Assembly: GCF_028771845.1 (NCBI RefSeq)
Contig: NZ_CP118270.1
Span: 4,092,001-4,156,000, forward strand
DNA length: 64,000 nt
Direction: 5' to 3'
Source: Paenibacillus marchantiae
GTDB taxonomy: Bacteria > Bacillota > Bacilli > Paenibacillales > Paenibacillaceae
Shown here in pieces: positions 9,356 to 20,678 of this stretch; positions within the stretch are counted from its first letter, which is position 1; each line of letters begins with the position of its first letter. Both the position numbers and the translations under genes were made by a program. A model generated the notes under the pieces. The model ran no database searches. It had not been told where the DNA came from and worked only from the letters and a program-made list of their open reading frames with translations.

Positions 9356-9802
9356 TCAAAAAGAATAATACGTCAGTGCGTATTGCATCATAAAGGCACG
9401 AATTTCTTCCCGGTTTAACATCACATCAGATGTGCTGGCTTGCTCCAGGTTAAGAAGCAAATTGCTGACGGCTTCATGCAGGAAAAGCATGCGTTCATTT
9501 CCCCATAGCTCTTGATGCTTCTGGATATAATGCATGACCTGTGACAGCTCCATACCTTTTAAGGCCCTGAACACCGAAGCCCATTTTACCAGATCAGAGG
9601 GATGGGAGCCCACAGGCAATTCAAATTCGGCAAAACCATGAACATTCCCGCATGAGATTTTGAACAATCCACAGTAGCAGGATGAACGTTCCTGCGCTAT
9701 GAAGGGTAATTTTCGCATATCGTACCGAATAATCTCCATGGAACTAATTCGGGTATCAACACAAATCTCCGTTCGAATTTCCACATCACAATCTGCGATC
9801 AC
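9356..9802 (-). CDS. Hypothetical protein
   Basis: 148 residues if started at GTG 9802, which has GGAGG seven bases upstream; the TTG at 9811 would sit directly on that ribosome site. The protein is soluble, with no signal peptide or membrane segment. The N-terminal half looks beta-rich (VEIRTEICVDTRISSMEIIRY) with a CYCG pair. The C-terminal half is helical (ELSQVMHYIQKHQELWGNER and LREEIRAFMMQYAL-like helices). I do not recognise the family. It is alone between the sucrose unit and an AT-rich gap, read toward the sucrose terminator. Codon use looks like its neighbours. Confidence 0.6.
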   Translation of the reverse strand: MIADCDVEIRTEICVDTRISSMEIIRYDMRKLPFIAQERSSCYCGLFKISCGNVHGFAEFELPVGSHPSDLVKWASVFRALKGMELSQVMHYIQKHQELWGNERMLFLHEAVSNLLLNLEQASTSDVMLNREEIRAFMMQYALTYYSF

Positions 9803-10223
9803 ACGCTCCAACCTCCATAGGCAAAATCATCTTATTGTTTTCTATTGTTTTTGTTATCCTGCCGATTATATTACGACTGAACACAGCTCAAGTAAAATCA
9901 ACCGGAATGGATATACGCCTGATTTTCCGATTTTTGGTATAGAATTCACACATGTAAGCGATTAACAAGTGATATATCTTCGTTTTGGACACGAATAACT
10001 CGATTTTTTCTTCCGCTTATGACAGACAGAGCAACATGCCGCATGACTGCGAAAAGAGGAGATTAGGCAAGAATTGCTCACCTGGATTGTCTGGAATCGA
10101 TCAGAACGGTGCAGAAATCGGATGCAGTTGAATTGCAGAGATGCAGACAGAGGACTATGATTCGCACATAACGTACTCCAGATGGCATTTGCAGGATCTG
10201 ATGTGAAGGCGAGGTTGGCGGCA
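9803..10223. other. Intergenic stretch without a confident gene
   Basis: About 420 bp between two divergently read unknown genes. The first third is AT-rich (repeated TATTGTTTT) and probably holds promoters. The last third holds a short open frame from ATG 10141 to TGA 10206 (21 codons) that overlaps the upstream in-frame extension of the next gene by an ATGTGA step. I see no terminator, riboswitch or repeat. Confidence 0.4.
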
Positions 10224-10619
10224 ATGGATGAAGCAATGATGGTGGTATCGACAGGACACGGTGAGGCGGGAAAGAATTTTGTGGATGTATTACTGAAGAG
10301 GGGATTTGCAGTTGTCGTGCTTGTACACAGCGAAGAAGAGGGGGAACAACTCCAGTCGCTTGGTGCAGTCACCGTGCGCTACATTCAGGAAATGGCATTC
10401 CGTAATCAGCTTCCGCCAGAATTTGTAGTGAAAAACGCCTTTGTATTCGAAAATAGCTTGCCGCAGTGCTGCCAGGACATTGAGCTGTGTCGCAGCTTGT
10501 GTCCGCAACAACTCTATGTCGTTTCTACCAACAGGGCACCTGTTGAGCTTGTTTATAAAGGTCTGGGAGCAACATATGTCATTCACAGCCGGAGTGGAGA
10601 TGTTTCATTTTTATTGTAA
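10224..10619 (+). CDS. Small Rossmann-like (NmrA/atypical SDR-like) hypothetical protein
   Basis: 131 residues. The start MDEAMMVVSTGHGEAGKNFV followed by DVLLKRGFAVVVLVHSEEEG looks like the first beta-alpha-beta unit of an NAD(P)-binding NmrA/atypical SDR fold, with a GxxGEAG-like loop. Only about the first half of such a fold is present, so it is either a minimal Rossmann protein or a remnant. ATG 10224 is chosen because GAGG precedes it by nine bases; the frame stays open back to 10161 with another ATG at 10182 that lacks a ribosome site. The C-terminal half has several Cys (CCQDIELCRSLC). Function unknown; the fold call is inference. Confidence 0.55.
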   Translation: MDEAMMVVSTGHGEAGKNFVDVLLKRGFAVVVLVHSEEEGEQLQSLGAVTVRYIQEMAFRNQLPPEFVVKNAFVFENSLPQCCQDIELCRSLCPQQLYVVSTNRAPVELVYKGLGATYVIHSRSGDVSFLL

Positions 10620-10672
10620 AGGTACGATAGTGGCTCCTCGTCGCCAGTCAGATTAACCAAGTATAATAATGA

Positions 10673-10714
10673 AAAACGTTCTGCCCAGAGCCTCTTGCCC
10701 TGGACAGAACGTTT
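10673..10714. terminator. Bidirectional terminator before the cellulase gene end
   Basis: AAACGTTCTG-CCCAG ... CTGG-CAGAACGTTT, a strong stem with flanking A and T runs between convergent genes. Confidence 0.85.
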
Positions 10715-10755
10715 CGTGAATTCCAATATGCTGTAGATTGAGTTGTAAAATCCAA

Positions 10756-12480
10756 TTAGGAAGAGATTCCGACAACACTGGAACCATTCTTTGTAATTTT
10801 GTACGTAATTACGTCTCCGCTCCAGAAGTGGAACTTGAGAATGACTTCTCCATTATTCGTTTCGTTGAAGAAGTTTTGTTTCAGTTCAATGACGTTGCTA
10901 CTATAATTCGGACTGAAAGCGTAGGAAAATTCTTTGAATGAAGTCCAGTTTTGCGGACCCGCGTTTCCGCCACTTGTATAAGTTGCTTCCATGGTGGCCA
11001 ACTGATTGCCGTTAAAGGTAGTCGGAATCGCAAACGAGCTCGTTGTGCCCGTTACATTGCTCAGTTTAGGCGTGTCATACTTGATGATATTCAGGTTCCA
11101 GTTTGCACCTTTGTTGAATTTGACGGTCAACTTGGCATTAACCCCAAGATTGCCTGAGGTGGTCAGTCTGGTTAACAGGCTTGATTTCAATGTCAGCACA
11201 TCACCACTGATCGTGTAATCTGTACCTTGAACAAGGGTAGTGCTGCCATTAGCAAGAGAGCTAAATGTATTGCCATTGAGATTCAGTTTTACTGTTTTAT
11301 CCTGAATTGCAGCCCCTTTTTTCAGATAAACCAGATCGGATTCAGCTGTGGAAGAGCGACCTGTCCAGCTTGCTTTCATTGTGTTATACAGATCCTGATC
11401 AGACCAGGTGAAGCTGGTACGGCCAAAATGCTGTCCATTATCCCATAACATGGTGGTCATCTGTTTCTGACGCAGGTATTGGCCGATAAATTCGAAGAAT
11501 TTCAGTTTCTCACCTTGCTCGATGACACCTGTGTGCTGATCAAAGCCGAGTAAGCCATACTCACCGACGATAACCGGAATACCTTTGGCTGTGAATGCAT
11601 TGTACACTCGGTCAAATGTAGTCGTAATATCCTGTTGCACTTCAGCATTATATTTGGTGTAACCTGCGATATTCACACTGAATGGCCAGAAACCATAGTA
11701 GTGAACGGTAGCGATAATGTTAGGGTCATTCAATTTCGCAATTGTTTGAGATAATGCATCGAGATCTGGTTGAGCGGAAGAAGTATGCATCGTTGGGAGG
11801 ACCAATGGACGTGTTGCATTGTTGCCGCCGGATGCTCTCACGATGTTATGAAAAGATACATTCAACTCATCCAGCAAAGCATACGCTGTAGCGGTATTCG
11901 TTGTACCACCTTCGGTGAAGCGTGGTTCATTTACACTTTCGAATATCAGCTTAGTGGATGAGTTTTTGAATTTGTTTGCAATTTGAGTCCAGGCAGAGTT
12001 ATAACGTGCAAGGACATTGGCATGGTCATTCTCCATATAGCTGATCCACTGCCATGAATCGTGATGGATATTGATCATGACATACAGATTGGCATCAAGC
12101 GCCCAGTTTACAACCTGTTGTACACGGTTCATGTAAGCGGTATCAATAGTATAGTTAGGAGCTCCACCTATATGAGCTTGCCAGGTCACTGGAATACGAA
12201 TGCTCTTGTAGCCTTGATTGGCGATATTTTGAATCAGTTGCTGAGTAATCAGCGGGTTACCCCATGCCGTCTCATCTGCACCAACAGCGTCCAGCGAGTT
12301 ACCCAGATTCCAGCCCGGCTCCATCGCAGTAACATAGGACTGAATATTGGTTGGAGCAGCGGCTGAACTTGCCTGAATCGAGTCATCAGTAGCAGCAGAA
12401 GCGATGGCCGATGAGAAGAGGGACAGGATCATCGCAGTCACGAGCGTGAGTGAGAGAGCCGATTTGCGGTTGTTTTTCAT
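10756..12480 (-). CDS. Secreted GH5 endo-beta-1,4-glucanase with two accessory domains
   Basis: 574 residues. A Sec signal peptide (MKNNRKSALS..., cleaved near ASAA-T31) leads to a GH5 catalytic domain (~45-372) of the GH5_4 type, with GWNLGNSLD, INIHHD, acid/base E185 in ESVNEP and nucleophile E307 in VGEYG. An Ig-like/X2 module follows (~378-468, ending LTVKFNKGANW), then a CBM46-like beta-sandwich (~472-574). This order matches the GH5_4-Ig-CBM46 enzymes known from Bacillus. It would cut cellulose, xyloglucan or mixed-linkage glucan outside the cell and feed the beta-glucoside PTS encoded next door. ATG 12480 is preferred to ATG 12486 because AAGGAG is too close to the latter. A cre-like site and an odd leader lie upstream. 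Confidence 0.92.
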   Translation of the reverse strand: MKNNRKSALSLTLVTAMILSLFSSAIASAATDDSIQASSAAAPTNIQSYVTAMEPGWNLGNSLDAVGADETAWGNPLITQQLIQNIANQGYKSIRIPVTWQAHIGGAPNYTIDTAYMNRVQQVVNWALDANLYVMINIHHDSWQWISYMENDHANVLARYNSAWTQIANKFKNSSTKLIFESVNEPRFTEGGTTNTATAYALLDELNVSFHNIVRASGGNNATRPLVLPTMHTSSAQPDLDALSQTIAKLNDPNIIATVHYYGFWPFSVNIAGYTKYNAEVQQDITTTFDRVYNAFTAKGIPVIVGEYGLLGFDQHTGVIEQGEKLKFFEFIGQYLRQKQMTTMLWDNGQHFGRTSFTWSDQDLYNTMKASWTGRSSTAESDLVYLKKGAAIQDKTVKLNLNGNTFSSLANGSTTLVQGTDYTISGDVLTLKSSLLTRLTTSGNLGVNAKLTVKFNKGANWNLNIIKYDTPKLSNVTGTTSSFAIPTTFNGNQLATMEATYTSGGNAGPQNWTSFKEFSYAFSPNYSSNVIELKQNFFNETNNGEVILKFHFWSGDVITYKITKNGSSVVGISS

Positions 12481-12551
12481 TAACATATTCTCCTTTGAGT
12501 TATAATCGTTGAACTAAAATAGGATGCTTGCAAAGATTGGCAATAAAGCTC

Positions 12552-12577
12552 AACAAAAAACAAGCCGTAAGCTTGTT
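12552..12577 (-). terminator. Terminator-like hairpin inside the cellulase leader
   Basis: On the minus strand AACAAGC-TTACG-GCTTGTT followed by T-rich sequence, about 75 nt upstream of the cellulase ATG and downstream of the cre-like site. It could attenuate the transcript or stabilise its 5' end. I found no RAT sequence overlapping it, unlike the three switches across the intergenic space. Confidence 0.55.
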
Positions 12578-12585
12578 AAAAACGC

Positions 12586-12596
12586 GGATCACCTCC
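12586..12596 (-). promoter_or_regulatory. Start-less perfect anti-SD complement (STAB-SD-like) in the cellulase leader
   Basis: Minus strand GGAGGTGATCC, an 11-base perfect complement to the 16S rRNA 3' end. No start codon follows within ribosome-site distance, and it lies about 105 nt before the cellulase ATG. The resemblance to the mRNA-stabilising STAB-SD of Bacillus toxin genes is inference. Confidence 0.45.
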
Positions 12597-12609
12597 AAAT
12601 CAAAATTAC

Positions 12610-12623
12610 TGAAAGCGTTTTCT
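12610..12623. promoter_or_regulatory. cre-like site upstream of the cellulase gene
   Basis: TGAAAGCGTTTTCT fits the cre consensus TGWNANCGNTNWCA at all but the last position. It suggests CcpA-mediated carbon catabolite control of the cellulase. Confidence 0.7.
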
Positions 12624-12895
12624 GAATTGAAATATATCATGCTTTAATAGAAGATAATACCAGTATAATTGGTTGATATTTCATATAAAAATTAGTGGTT
12701 ATTACAATTTTGGAATATTATATGTGGTGCACGAAACGGGTTTTTTTGCATGAAAAACCTCCGTGGACAATAGCATGAACTCTACTTGAGATCGATTACT
12801 GATCCTTCTAGTCTTCGCTTAGTATTCGATGCGTCTTCGAATGTTGCAGGGACAACGTTCCATGCAGATGCAGAATATATATCACGCTTATTAAA

Positions 12896-12924
12896 TTGAC
12901 AATGGCCCTAATTCTTGCTAAAGT
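12896..12924 (+). promoter_or_regulatory. Promoter of bglH
   Basis: TTGACA (12896-12901), a 17-bp spacer, and TAAAGT (12919-12924), a good SigA promoter whose transcript would begin just upstream of the RAT switch. Confidence 0.75.
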
Positions 12925-12951
12925 TTTATCCAATCCGCATAATTGTGATCT

Positions 12952-13030
12952 GGGAATGTTACCGATATGGGCATAACCTGAGCTGGCTTGTATACACTGC
13001 AACGTGTATCCGGGCTGGTTCGGGTTTTTT
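12952..13030 (+). promoter_or_regulatory. RAT antiterminator / terminator switch before bglH
   Basis: The RAT-like segment at 12952-12981 (GGGAATGTTACC ... GGGCATAACC) resembles LicT/SacT targets. Its 3' end overlaps a long terminator (AACCTGA ... TTCGGGTT, T-run to 13030) containing an inner TATACAC/GTGTATC stem. A LicT-family protein bound to RAT would block the terminator. This copy is the most diverged of the three in the region. Confidence 0.78.
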
Positions 13031-13072
13031 CTATTTTGTCTTATTAATGTTTCTTGCGATTTGAGCGGATAA

Positions 13073-14545
<1,473 letters not shown>

Positions 14546-14623
14546 GCAGGGAAAAAACAGGGACATTCTCCATGATCATATCGGAAGGACCACTTTTCAT
14601 GGAACTTCCGATTGTCCCCTCGT

Positions 14624-14637
14624 TGAAAGCGTTGACA
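14624..14637. promoter_or_regulatory. cre site overlapping the licT promoter -35
   Basis: TGAAAGCGTTGACA matches TGWNANCGNTNWCA at every position. It overlaps the -35 hexamer TTGACA, so CcpA binding would block polymerase. Confidence 0.8.
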
Positions 14638-14660
14638 TTTGTGTCTCTTCGCGCTATACT
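14632..14660 (+). promoter_or_regulatory. Promoter of licT
   Basis: TTGACA (14632-14637), a 17-bp spacer, and TATACT (14655-14660), a near-consensus SigA promoter about 20 bp before the RAT. Confidence 0.85.
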
Positions 14661-14680
14661 TGACGCAATTATATCGTTTT

Positions 14681-14773
14681 GGGATTGTTACTACTTGAAG
14701 TAGGCAAAACCTAAGCACCAAAAAAACAGACGTACATGTCTTGTTTATTTTGTGATGCTTCAGGTTTTTTTTG
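14681..14773 (+). promoter_or_regulatory. RAT / terminator switch before licT
   Basis: RAT at 14681-14712 (GGGATTGTTACTACTTGAAG then TAGGCAAAACCT), an almost textbook LicT target. The terminator stem AAACCTAAGCA ... TGCTTCAGGTTT with an eight-T run ends near 14773. It implies LicT autoregulates its own transcript. Confidence 0.9.
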
Positions 14774-14831
14774 TATGCCCAAAAGGCGATATATGACTGC
14801 CAAGAGAGTGGATCGTGACGGGGGGATTGAA

Positions 14832-15662
14832 GTGAAAATAGCAAAGGTTATCAACAATAACGTCATTAGCATCTATCAGGCGGATGGAGCAGAGCTTGTA
14901 GTGATGGGGCGTGGGATTGCCTTTAAGAAAAAGCCCGGGGATAAAGTAGACGAGACCCGCATCCAGAAAGTATTTGCGCTTAAAAACAAGCAGACATCCG
15001 ACAATTTCAAAATGCTGCTGCGCGAAGTCCCAATGGAACTGATCGAAATTGTGGAAGAAATTATTACCTACGCCAAAGAGAATCTGGGCCGTAATCTGAA
15101 TGAAAATATCTACGTTTCCCTAACAGATCATATTAACTTTGCGATTGAACGATATCGTGAAGGGATAGAAATCAAAAATGCACTGATGTGGGAAATCAAA
15201 CAGCTGTACAAGGCTGAGTTCGGACTGGGTCTGAAAACGCTGGAGCAGATTAAGTCCAGACTTCATATCGAGCTTCCACCGGATGAAGCAGCGTATATTG
15301 CCCTGCATATTGTCAATGCGGAGATGAATGAAGAAGTCATTACAACGATGAACATCACCAAGTTTATTCAGCAAATTATTAATATAGCCAAATATCACTT
15401 CAAGATGGAATTCGATGAAGAGTCTCTCAGCTATTTTCGCTTCATTACGCATCTGAAATTCTTCTCCCAGAGGGTATTAAGCGGCACGCATTATGACAAT
15501 AATTATGATCACTTTTACGACATGATCAAAGAGAAGCACCCGGAAGCGGCGGCATGTACGGAGAAAATCGAAATGTTCGTCAACAAGGAATATAACCATC
15601 AGCTCACCAACGAAGAGAAATTGTATCTGACCGTCCACATTGAACGAGTCGTTAATCGATAA
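14832..15662 (+). CDS. licT: BglG/LicT-family transcriptional antiterminator
   Basis: 276-residue RNA-binding antiterminator. The N-terminal CAT domain (~1-56, KIAKVINNNVIS, MGRGIAFKKKPGD) binds RAT hairpins. It is followed by two PTS regulation domains, PRD1 ~65-170 and PRD2 ~175-276, with conserved His residues (e.g. SLTDHINFA, ALHIVNAE, HLKFFSQR, TVHIERV) that are phosphorylated by EIIB and HPr. GTG 14832 is chosen because homologous proteins begin exactly at this KIAKVINNN block; a GGGGGATT site precedes it. Three RAT-like switches in this window (before bglH, licT and bglP) are its obvious targets. The terminator before it means it needs its own activity or read-through for full expression. 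Confidence 0.93.
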   Translation: MKIAKVINNNVISIYQADGAELVVMGRGIAFKKKPGDKVDETRIQKVFALKNKQTSDNFKMLLREVPMELIEIVEEIITYAKENLGRNLNENIYVSLTDHINFAIERYREGIEIKNALMWEIKQLYKAEFGLGLKTLEQIKSRLHIELPPDEAAYIALHIVNAEMNEEVITTMNITKFIQQIINIAKYHFKMEFDEESLSYFRFITHLKFFSQRVLSGTHYDNNYDHFYDMIKEKHPEAAACTEKIEMFVNKEYNHQLTNEEKLYLTVHIERVVNR

Positions 15663-15673
15663 TAATTAAAATG

Positions 15674-15703
15674 TTGACAAATTTGGTTAAATCATAATAA
15701 TAT
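15674..15703 (+). promoter_or_regulatory. Promoter of bglP
   Basis: TTGACA (15674-15679), an 18-bp spacer, and TAATAT (15698-15703), lying between the licT stop and the third RAT. Confidence 0.7.
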
Positions 15704-15734
15704 GAGATTAACAGGAATTGAATACGATTTAACT

Positions 15735-17766
<2,032 letters not shown>

Positions 17767-17773
17767 AAATAAC

Positions 17774-17832
17774 AAAAGCCGTGTCTAAGGTGGAACAGAA
17801 CGATTTCTGTTTACGTGGACGCGGCTTTTTTG
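17774..17832. terminator. Bidirectional terminator after bglP
   Basis: AAAAGCCG-T-GTC ... GAC-G-CGGCTTTTTT around an internal AACAGAA/TTCTGTT stem, between convergent genes. Confidence 0.8.
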
Positions 17833-17836
17833 GCTG

Positions 17837-19384
17837 TTACCCAATCAAATTCATCAGATCCTGAACCTGTCCCATCATGGAGATTGGATCTTCCCGAAGC
17901 CAGTCTTCCGTCATACGGTAAACCTGACCGTTCTGCACTGCAGGAAGCTGCTGCCAATACTTGCTGCGTTCAAGCTGTTCAAACTGTCTGATGGATTCCG
18001 GGTCGCCCGACACAACGATAAAGAGATGATCACCCGCATACTTATGCAATTGATCCAAAGGAATATCTTCTTTGAACGGATGAGATTTATTTTGCTGGGC
18101 TGCCAGCACCGGAGCAGGTGGTTTTAATTGCAAATCACGATATAACACACCTACGTCGTAGTAGACCTGGAAGGTAGCGGGAAGTCCTCTCATCCAGAAG
18201 AATGAAACTGTTTGGTCACCATCTTGAAGAGGAGACAAGACTCTTTGGGTTTCCTTAATCTTGTTCATATAGCTTTCCATCCAGGCTTCTGCCACAGATG
18301 TCCTTCCAGTCAAATCCGCAATAAGACGAAAGCGTTCAAAGAAGGGCAGGGACCAGGGAACATCCAGTGTAGGAGCAATTTTGGAGTATTCGGCATAATG
18401 ATGCCCGTTAAAAGTCACGATGAGATCGGGTTTCAGCTCCGATATCTTATCCATATATGGCGTTACCACGGAATTTCCAATCGAAGGAACACCTCGCACA
18501 TGACCCTGGTAATAACGGCAGTCCAGCAATTGGTAAGGTGCACCAATCGGTGTTATGCCGAGCGCCAGCAGCTCACCCAGGAACTGAAAGGAGGCGACAC
18601 GCATTGTATGCTTTCTTAAATGAATGTATAAACGCGGGGATACACCTGTATATTGCTTGAAGCTACGACTGAAATGAAAAGGATCGCGGAATCCGATGTG
18701 TCCTGCAATTTCCTGAATCGAATCATTTGATTCCAGCAGACGTTTTTTGGCACGATTCATTCGCAAGGCATTCAAATATTGGATAGGGCTCTGTCCGGTG
18801 TGCTCACGAAAAAGACGTGAAAAATGGCGTGTGGATAGCCCAGTCTCTGCGGCAAGTTGATCCAAAGTATAGTCAAGTGTAACGGATTGTTCCAACCGTT
18901 GAAGGAGTGTATCCACGGCCTGTATGCTGCGATGCTCTTTATCCATCGTGTCGGCTTTCATGACTAGTAAAATCAATTCCTGAAACAGCACATGTTTGCT
19001 GTAGTTTTCCTTTTCATCGCGAAGATCCTCCACGGGATGCAGTAAGTGTACCAATTGAATCATGCGAGAAACATGTTCAGGGTATACTTGTCCTTGCGCT
19101 AATGCAGCCACTCGGGGCGTACCCTGAACAGGCACGGGCAGAGGTTCGAATTCAACGCTGTATACTTGCAAAGGAAGATCTGATAGACTTTCAAGCTGCA
19201 CTTCCATACGGGGATGAAATAGAAAGCAGTTTCCTGGCATAACCTCAGTCTGTTTATCCATGGAATGGACTTTACCACGCCCTTCGGTGATGATCATCAA
19301 TGTATGACGGTGTATTGATTTTGTACACGGACCGGATATCGCATCGCAGTATGTCCCTGTAAGTATATAGACCAGCGAAATCAT
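17837..19384 (-). CDS. Btr-like AraC regulator fused to a siderophore-binding domain
   Basis: 515 residues. The N-terminal ~130 residues are a cupin-like region. An AraC double helix-turn-helix covers ~165-265 (LAAETGLSTRHFSRLFREHTG, IQEIAGHIGFRDPFHFSRSF). The C-terminal ~275-515 part is a FeuA/FhuD-type periplasmic-binding fold (GITPIGAP, LKPDLIVTFNG, KIAPTLDVPW, YWQQLPAVQNGQVYRM). The same layout is known from B. subtilis Btr, where the binding domain senses Fe-bacillibactin in the cytoplasm and the protein activates siderophore uptake. ATG 19384 follows GAGGAGG. It lies 90 bp after the siderophore-binding lipoprotein gene with a hairpin between, so it may be co-transcribed at reduced level. 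Ligand unknown. Confidence 0.88.
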   Translation of the reverse strand: MISLVYILTGTYCDAISGPCTKSIHRHTLMIITEGRGKVHSMDKQTEVMPGNCFLFHPRMEVQLESLSDLPLQVYSVEFEPLPVPVQGTPRVAALAQGQVYPEHVSRMIQLVHLLHPVEDLRDEKENYSKHVLFQELILLVMKADTMDKEHRSIQAVDTLLQRLEQSVTLDYTLDQLAAETGLSTRHFSRLFREHTGQSPIQYLNALRMNRAKKRLLESNDSIQEIAGHIGFRDPFHFSRSFKQYTGVSPRLYIHLRKHTMRVASFQFLGELLALGITPIGAPYQLLDCRYYQGHVRGVPSIGNSVVTPYMDKISELKPDLIVTFNGHHYAEYSKIAPTLDVPWSLPFFERFRLIADLTGRTSVAEAWMESYMNKIKETQRVLSPLQDGDQTVSFFWMRGLPATFQVYYDVGVLYRDLQLKPPAPVLAAQQNKSHPFKEDIPLDQLHKYAGDHLFIVVSGDPESIRQFEQLERSKYWQQLPAVQNGQVYRMTEDWLREDPISMMGQVQDLMNLIG

Positions 19385-19403
19385 GGTATCCCTCCTCAAA
19401 AGC

Positions 19404-19440
19404 TGAAAAGAAGCTCTTCAGGCAGGATCGCTGAAGAACT
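19404..19440 (-). terminator. Hairpin between the siderophore lipoprotein and the AraC gene
   Basis: Minus strand GAAG-TTCTTCAG ... CTGAAGA-GCTTC followed by TTTT, directly before the AraC ribosome site. Probably a partial terminator setting the ratio of the two genes. Confidence 0.6.
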
Positions 19441-19474
19441 TCTCCTCTATTGTATATGATGTGATTAATATCTT

Positions 19475-20482
19475 TTATTTGGTGAGCAATTGAACGGCAT
19501 CATCCAATTGAGCACTGAGAGACATCACGTCGTAAGAGAACCATAGGCTCTCATCAACCACGTAAACTTTATTATTTTTGACGGCAGGCAGTGAGTGCCA
19601 CAACTGGCTATCATCCACCTCTTTCAGGAAATCAGGATCATTATCGAATCTTACCACAAACAGTCGATCTGCTGAAGCATAATCCGGCAGTTTCTCAAGA
19701 GAGATGTTGATGCCGAGTTCATGATTCCCTTTTGCCCATTCCTCTTTGACGGTATCCGTCATGTTGAACTTCAGAGCATCATATAAGGTATAACCGACAT
19801 TAGCGTTCCCGTACACTCTGAGTTGACCTTTTTCAAATCCGCCAATAACCACAACACCGAATGTCTCATCTGGTGAAACGAAGGAAGAAAGCTTGGTCCG
19901 TGCCTCTTCGGATTTCTGATTAAATGCTTGAATCCATTCCTGTGCCTGTTCGCTTCTGCCAATAACGTCAGCCACTGACTTGAAATGTTGGAATGCATCG
20001 GCACCTTCCCATTGAACAACAACCGTAGGGGCAATCTTGGACAGCTGCTCCAATTGATCCTCATTCCACTCTGCAGCAATGATGAGGTCCGGCTGCAGTT
20101 CGAGTGCCTTTTCCAAATTCAGCTTATTGGAGACCCCGATATCTTCGATCCCTTCCAATTGATCTTGAATCGAGACATAGTTGTTAAGCAGATGAGATGC
20201 TGCCCCAGCGGGCTTAAGTCCTGCTGCCAGCATTTCCGGTAAATATTGTGTAGTGAGAACACGTTGGGGATGGGCTGGAATCGTTACCTCACGGCCCAGA
20301 GCATCCTTATATACGCGAGTTGCCGATTCTAAGGCAGTATCGGTTGACGTTTCTGTCTGCTGTGCAGAATTACCTTCAGTAGAAGGTGATGATGTTTGTT
20401 TCCCTTGACCGCAAGCGGAGAGAAGCAAGGTTAGCACAAGGATAATGCACGAAAGTTGGAGTTTATTTGGATGACGCAACAT
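19475..20482 (-). CDS. Iron-siderophore ABC transporter substrate-binding lipoprotein
   Basis: 335 residues. A lipoprotein signal with lipobox LLLSAC (Cys about residue 25) and a Ser/Thr-rich linker lead to a class III binding fold (YKDALGREVTIPAHPQRVL, LKPAGAAS, LQPDLIIAAEWNE, KIAPTVVVQW, WHSLPAVKNNKVYVVD). It captures a ferric siderophore at the cell surface for an ABC permease. No permease or ATPase gene is adjacent, so it must partner one encoded elsewhere. A Fur box lies across its promoter. The first Met with a ribosome site (AAGGGGA) is ATG 20482. The next gene downstream is a Btr-like regulator whose C-terminal domain is the same fold. Confidence 0.9.
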   Translation of the reverse strand: MLRHPNKLQLSCIILVLTLLLSACGQGKQTSSPSTEGNSAQQTETSTDTALESATRVYKDALGREVTIPAHPQRVLTTQYLPEMLAAGLKPAGAASHLLNNYVSIQDQLEGIEDIGVSNKLNLEKALELQPDLIIAAEWNEDQLEQLSKIAPTVVVQWEGADAFQHFKSVADVIGRSEQAQEWIQAFNQKSEEARTKLSSFVSPDETFGVVVIGGFEKGQLRVYGNANVGYTLYDALKFNMTDTVKEEWAKGNHELGINISLEKLPDYASADRLFVVRFDNDPDFLKEVDDSQLWHSLPAVKNNKVYVVDESLWFSYDVMSLSAQLDDAVQLLTK

Positions 20483-20506
20483 AATAATGAAATCCCCTTT
20501 TTCTTT

Positions 20507-20525
20507 TATAATGATAATCATTATC
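20507..20525. promoter_or_regulatory. Fur box
   Basis: TATAATGATAATCATTATC matches the 19-bp Fur consensus GATAATGATAATCATTATC at 18 of 19 positions. It lies 25 bp upstream of the lipoprotein start, so iron repression is expected. Confidence 0.9.
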
Positions 20526-20617
20526 AATTATTATAGTCAAGACTTCTTTTGAAGAACATGTTGAATATGGACTTGAAGCATGGAAAATATGGACATGACG
20601 TTCTGGCACAAAAGAAA

Positions 20618-20646
20618 ATACCTCCAAAAATTAATTTTGGAGGCAT
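20618..20646 (-). terminator. Terminator after bioY
   Basis: Minus strand ATGCCTCCAAAA-TTAA-TTTTTGGAGGTAT followed by TTTTC, 33 nt past the bioY stop. Confidence 0.8.
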
Positions 20647-20678
20647 TTGTTTCGTTTTATTCACGATCCAATGATGTC

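Noticed and set aside
9341..9360. Possible frameshifted end of scrA
   Set aside because: The EIIA domain is complete and the stop at 9250 is followed by a normal terminator.
9962..10372. 136-codon open frame on the minus strand
   Set aside because: Ser/Thr/Cys-rich, no ribosome site, and covers the start of the better-supported Rossmann-like gene.
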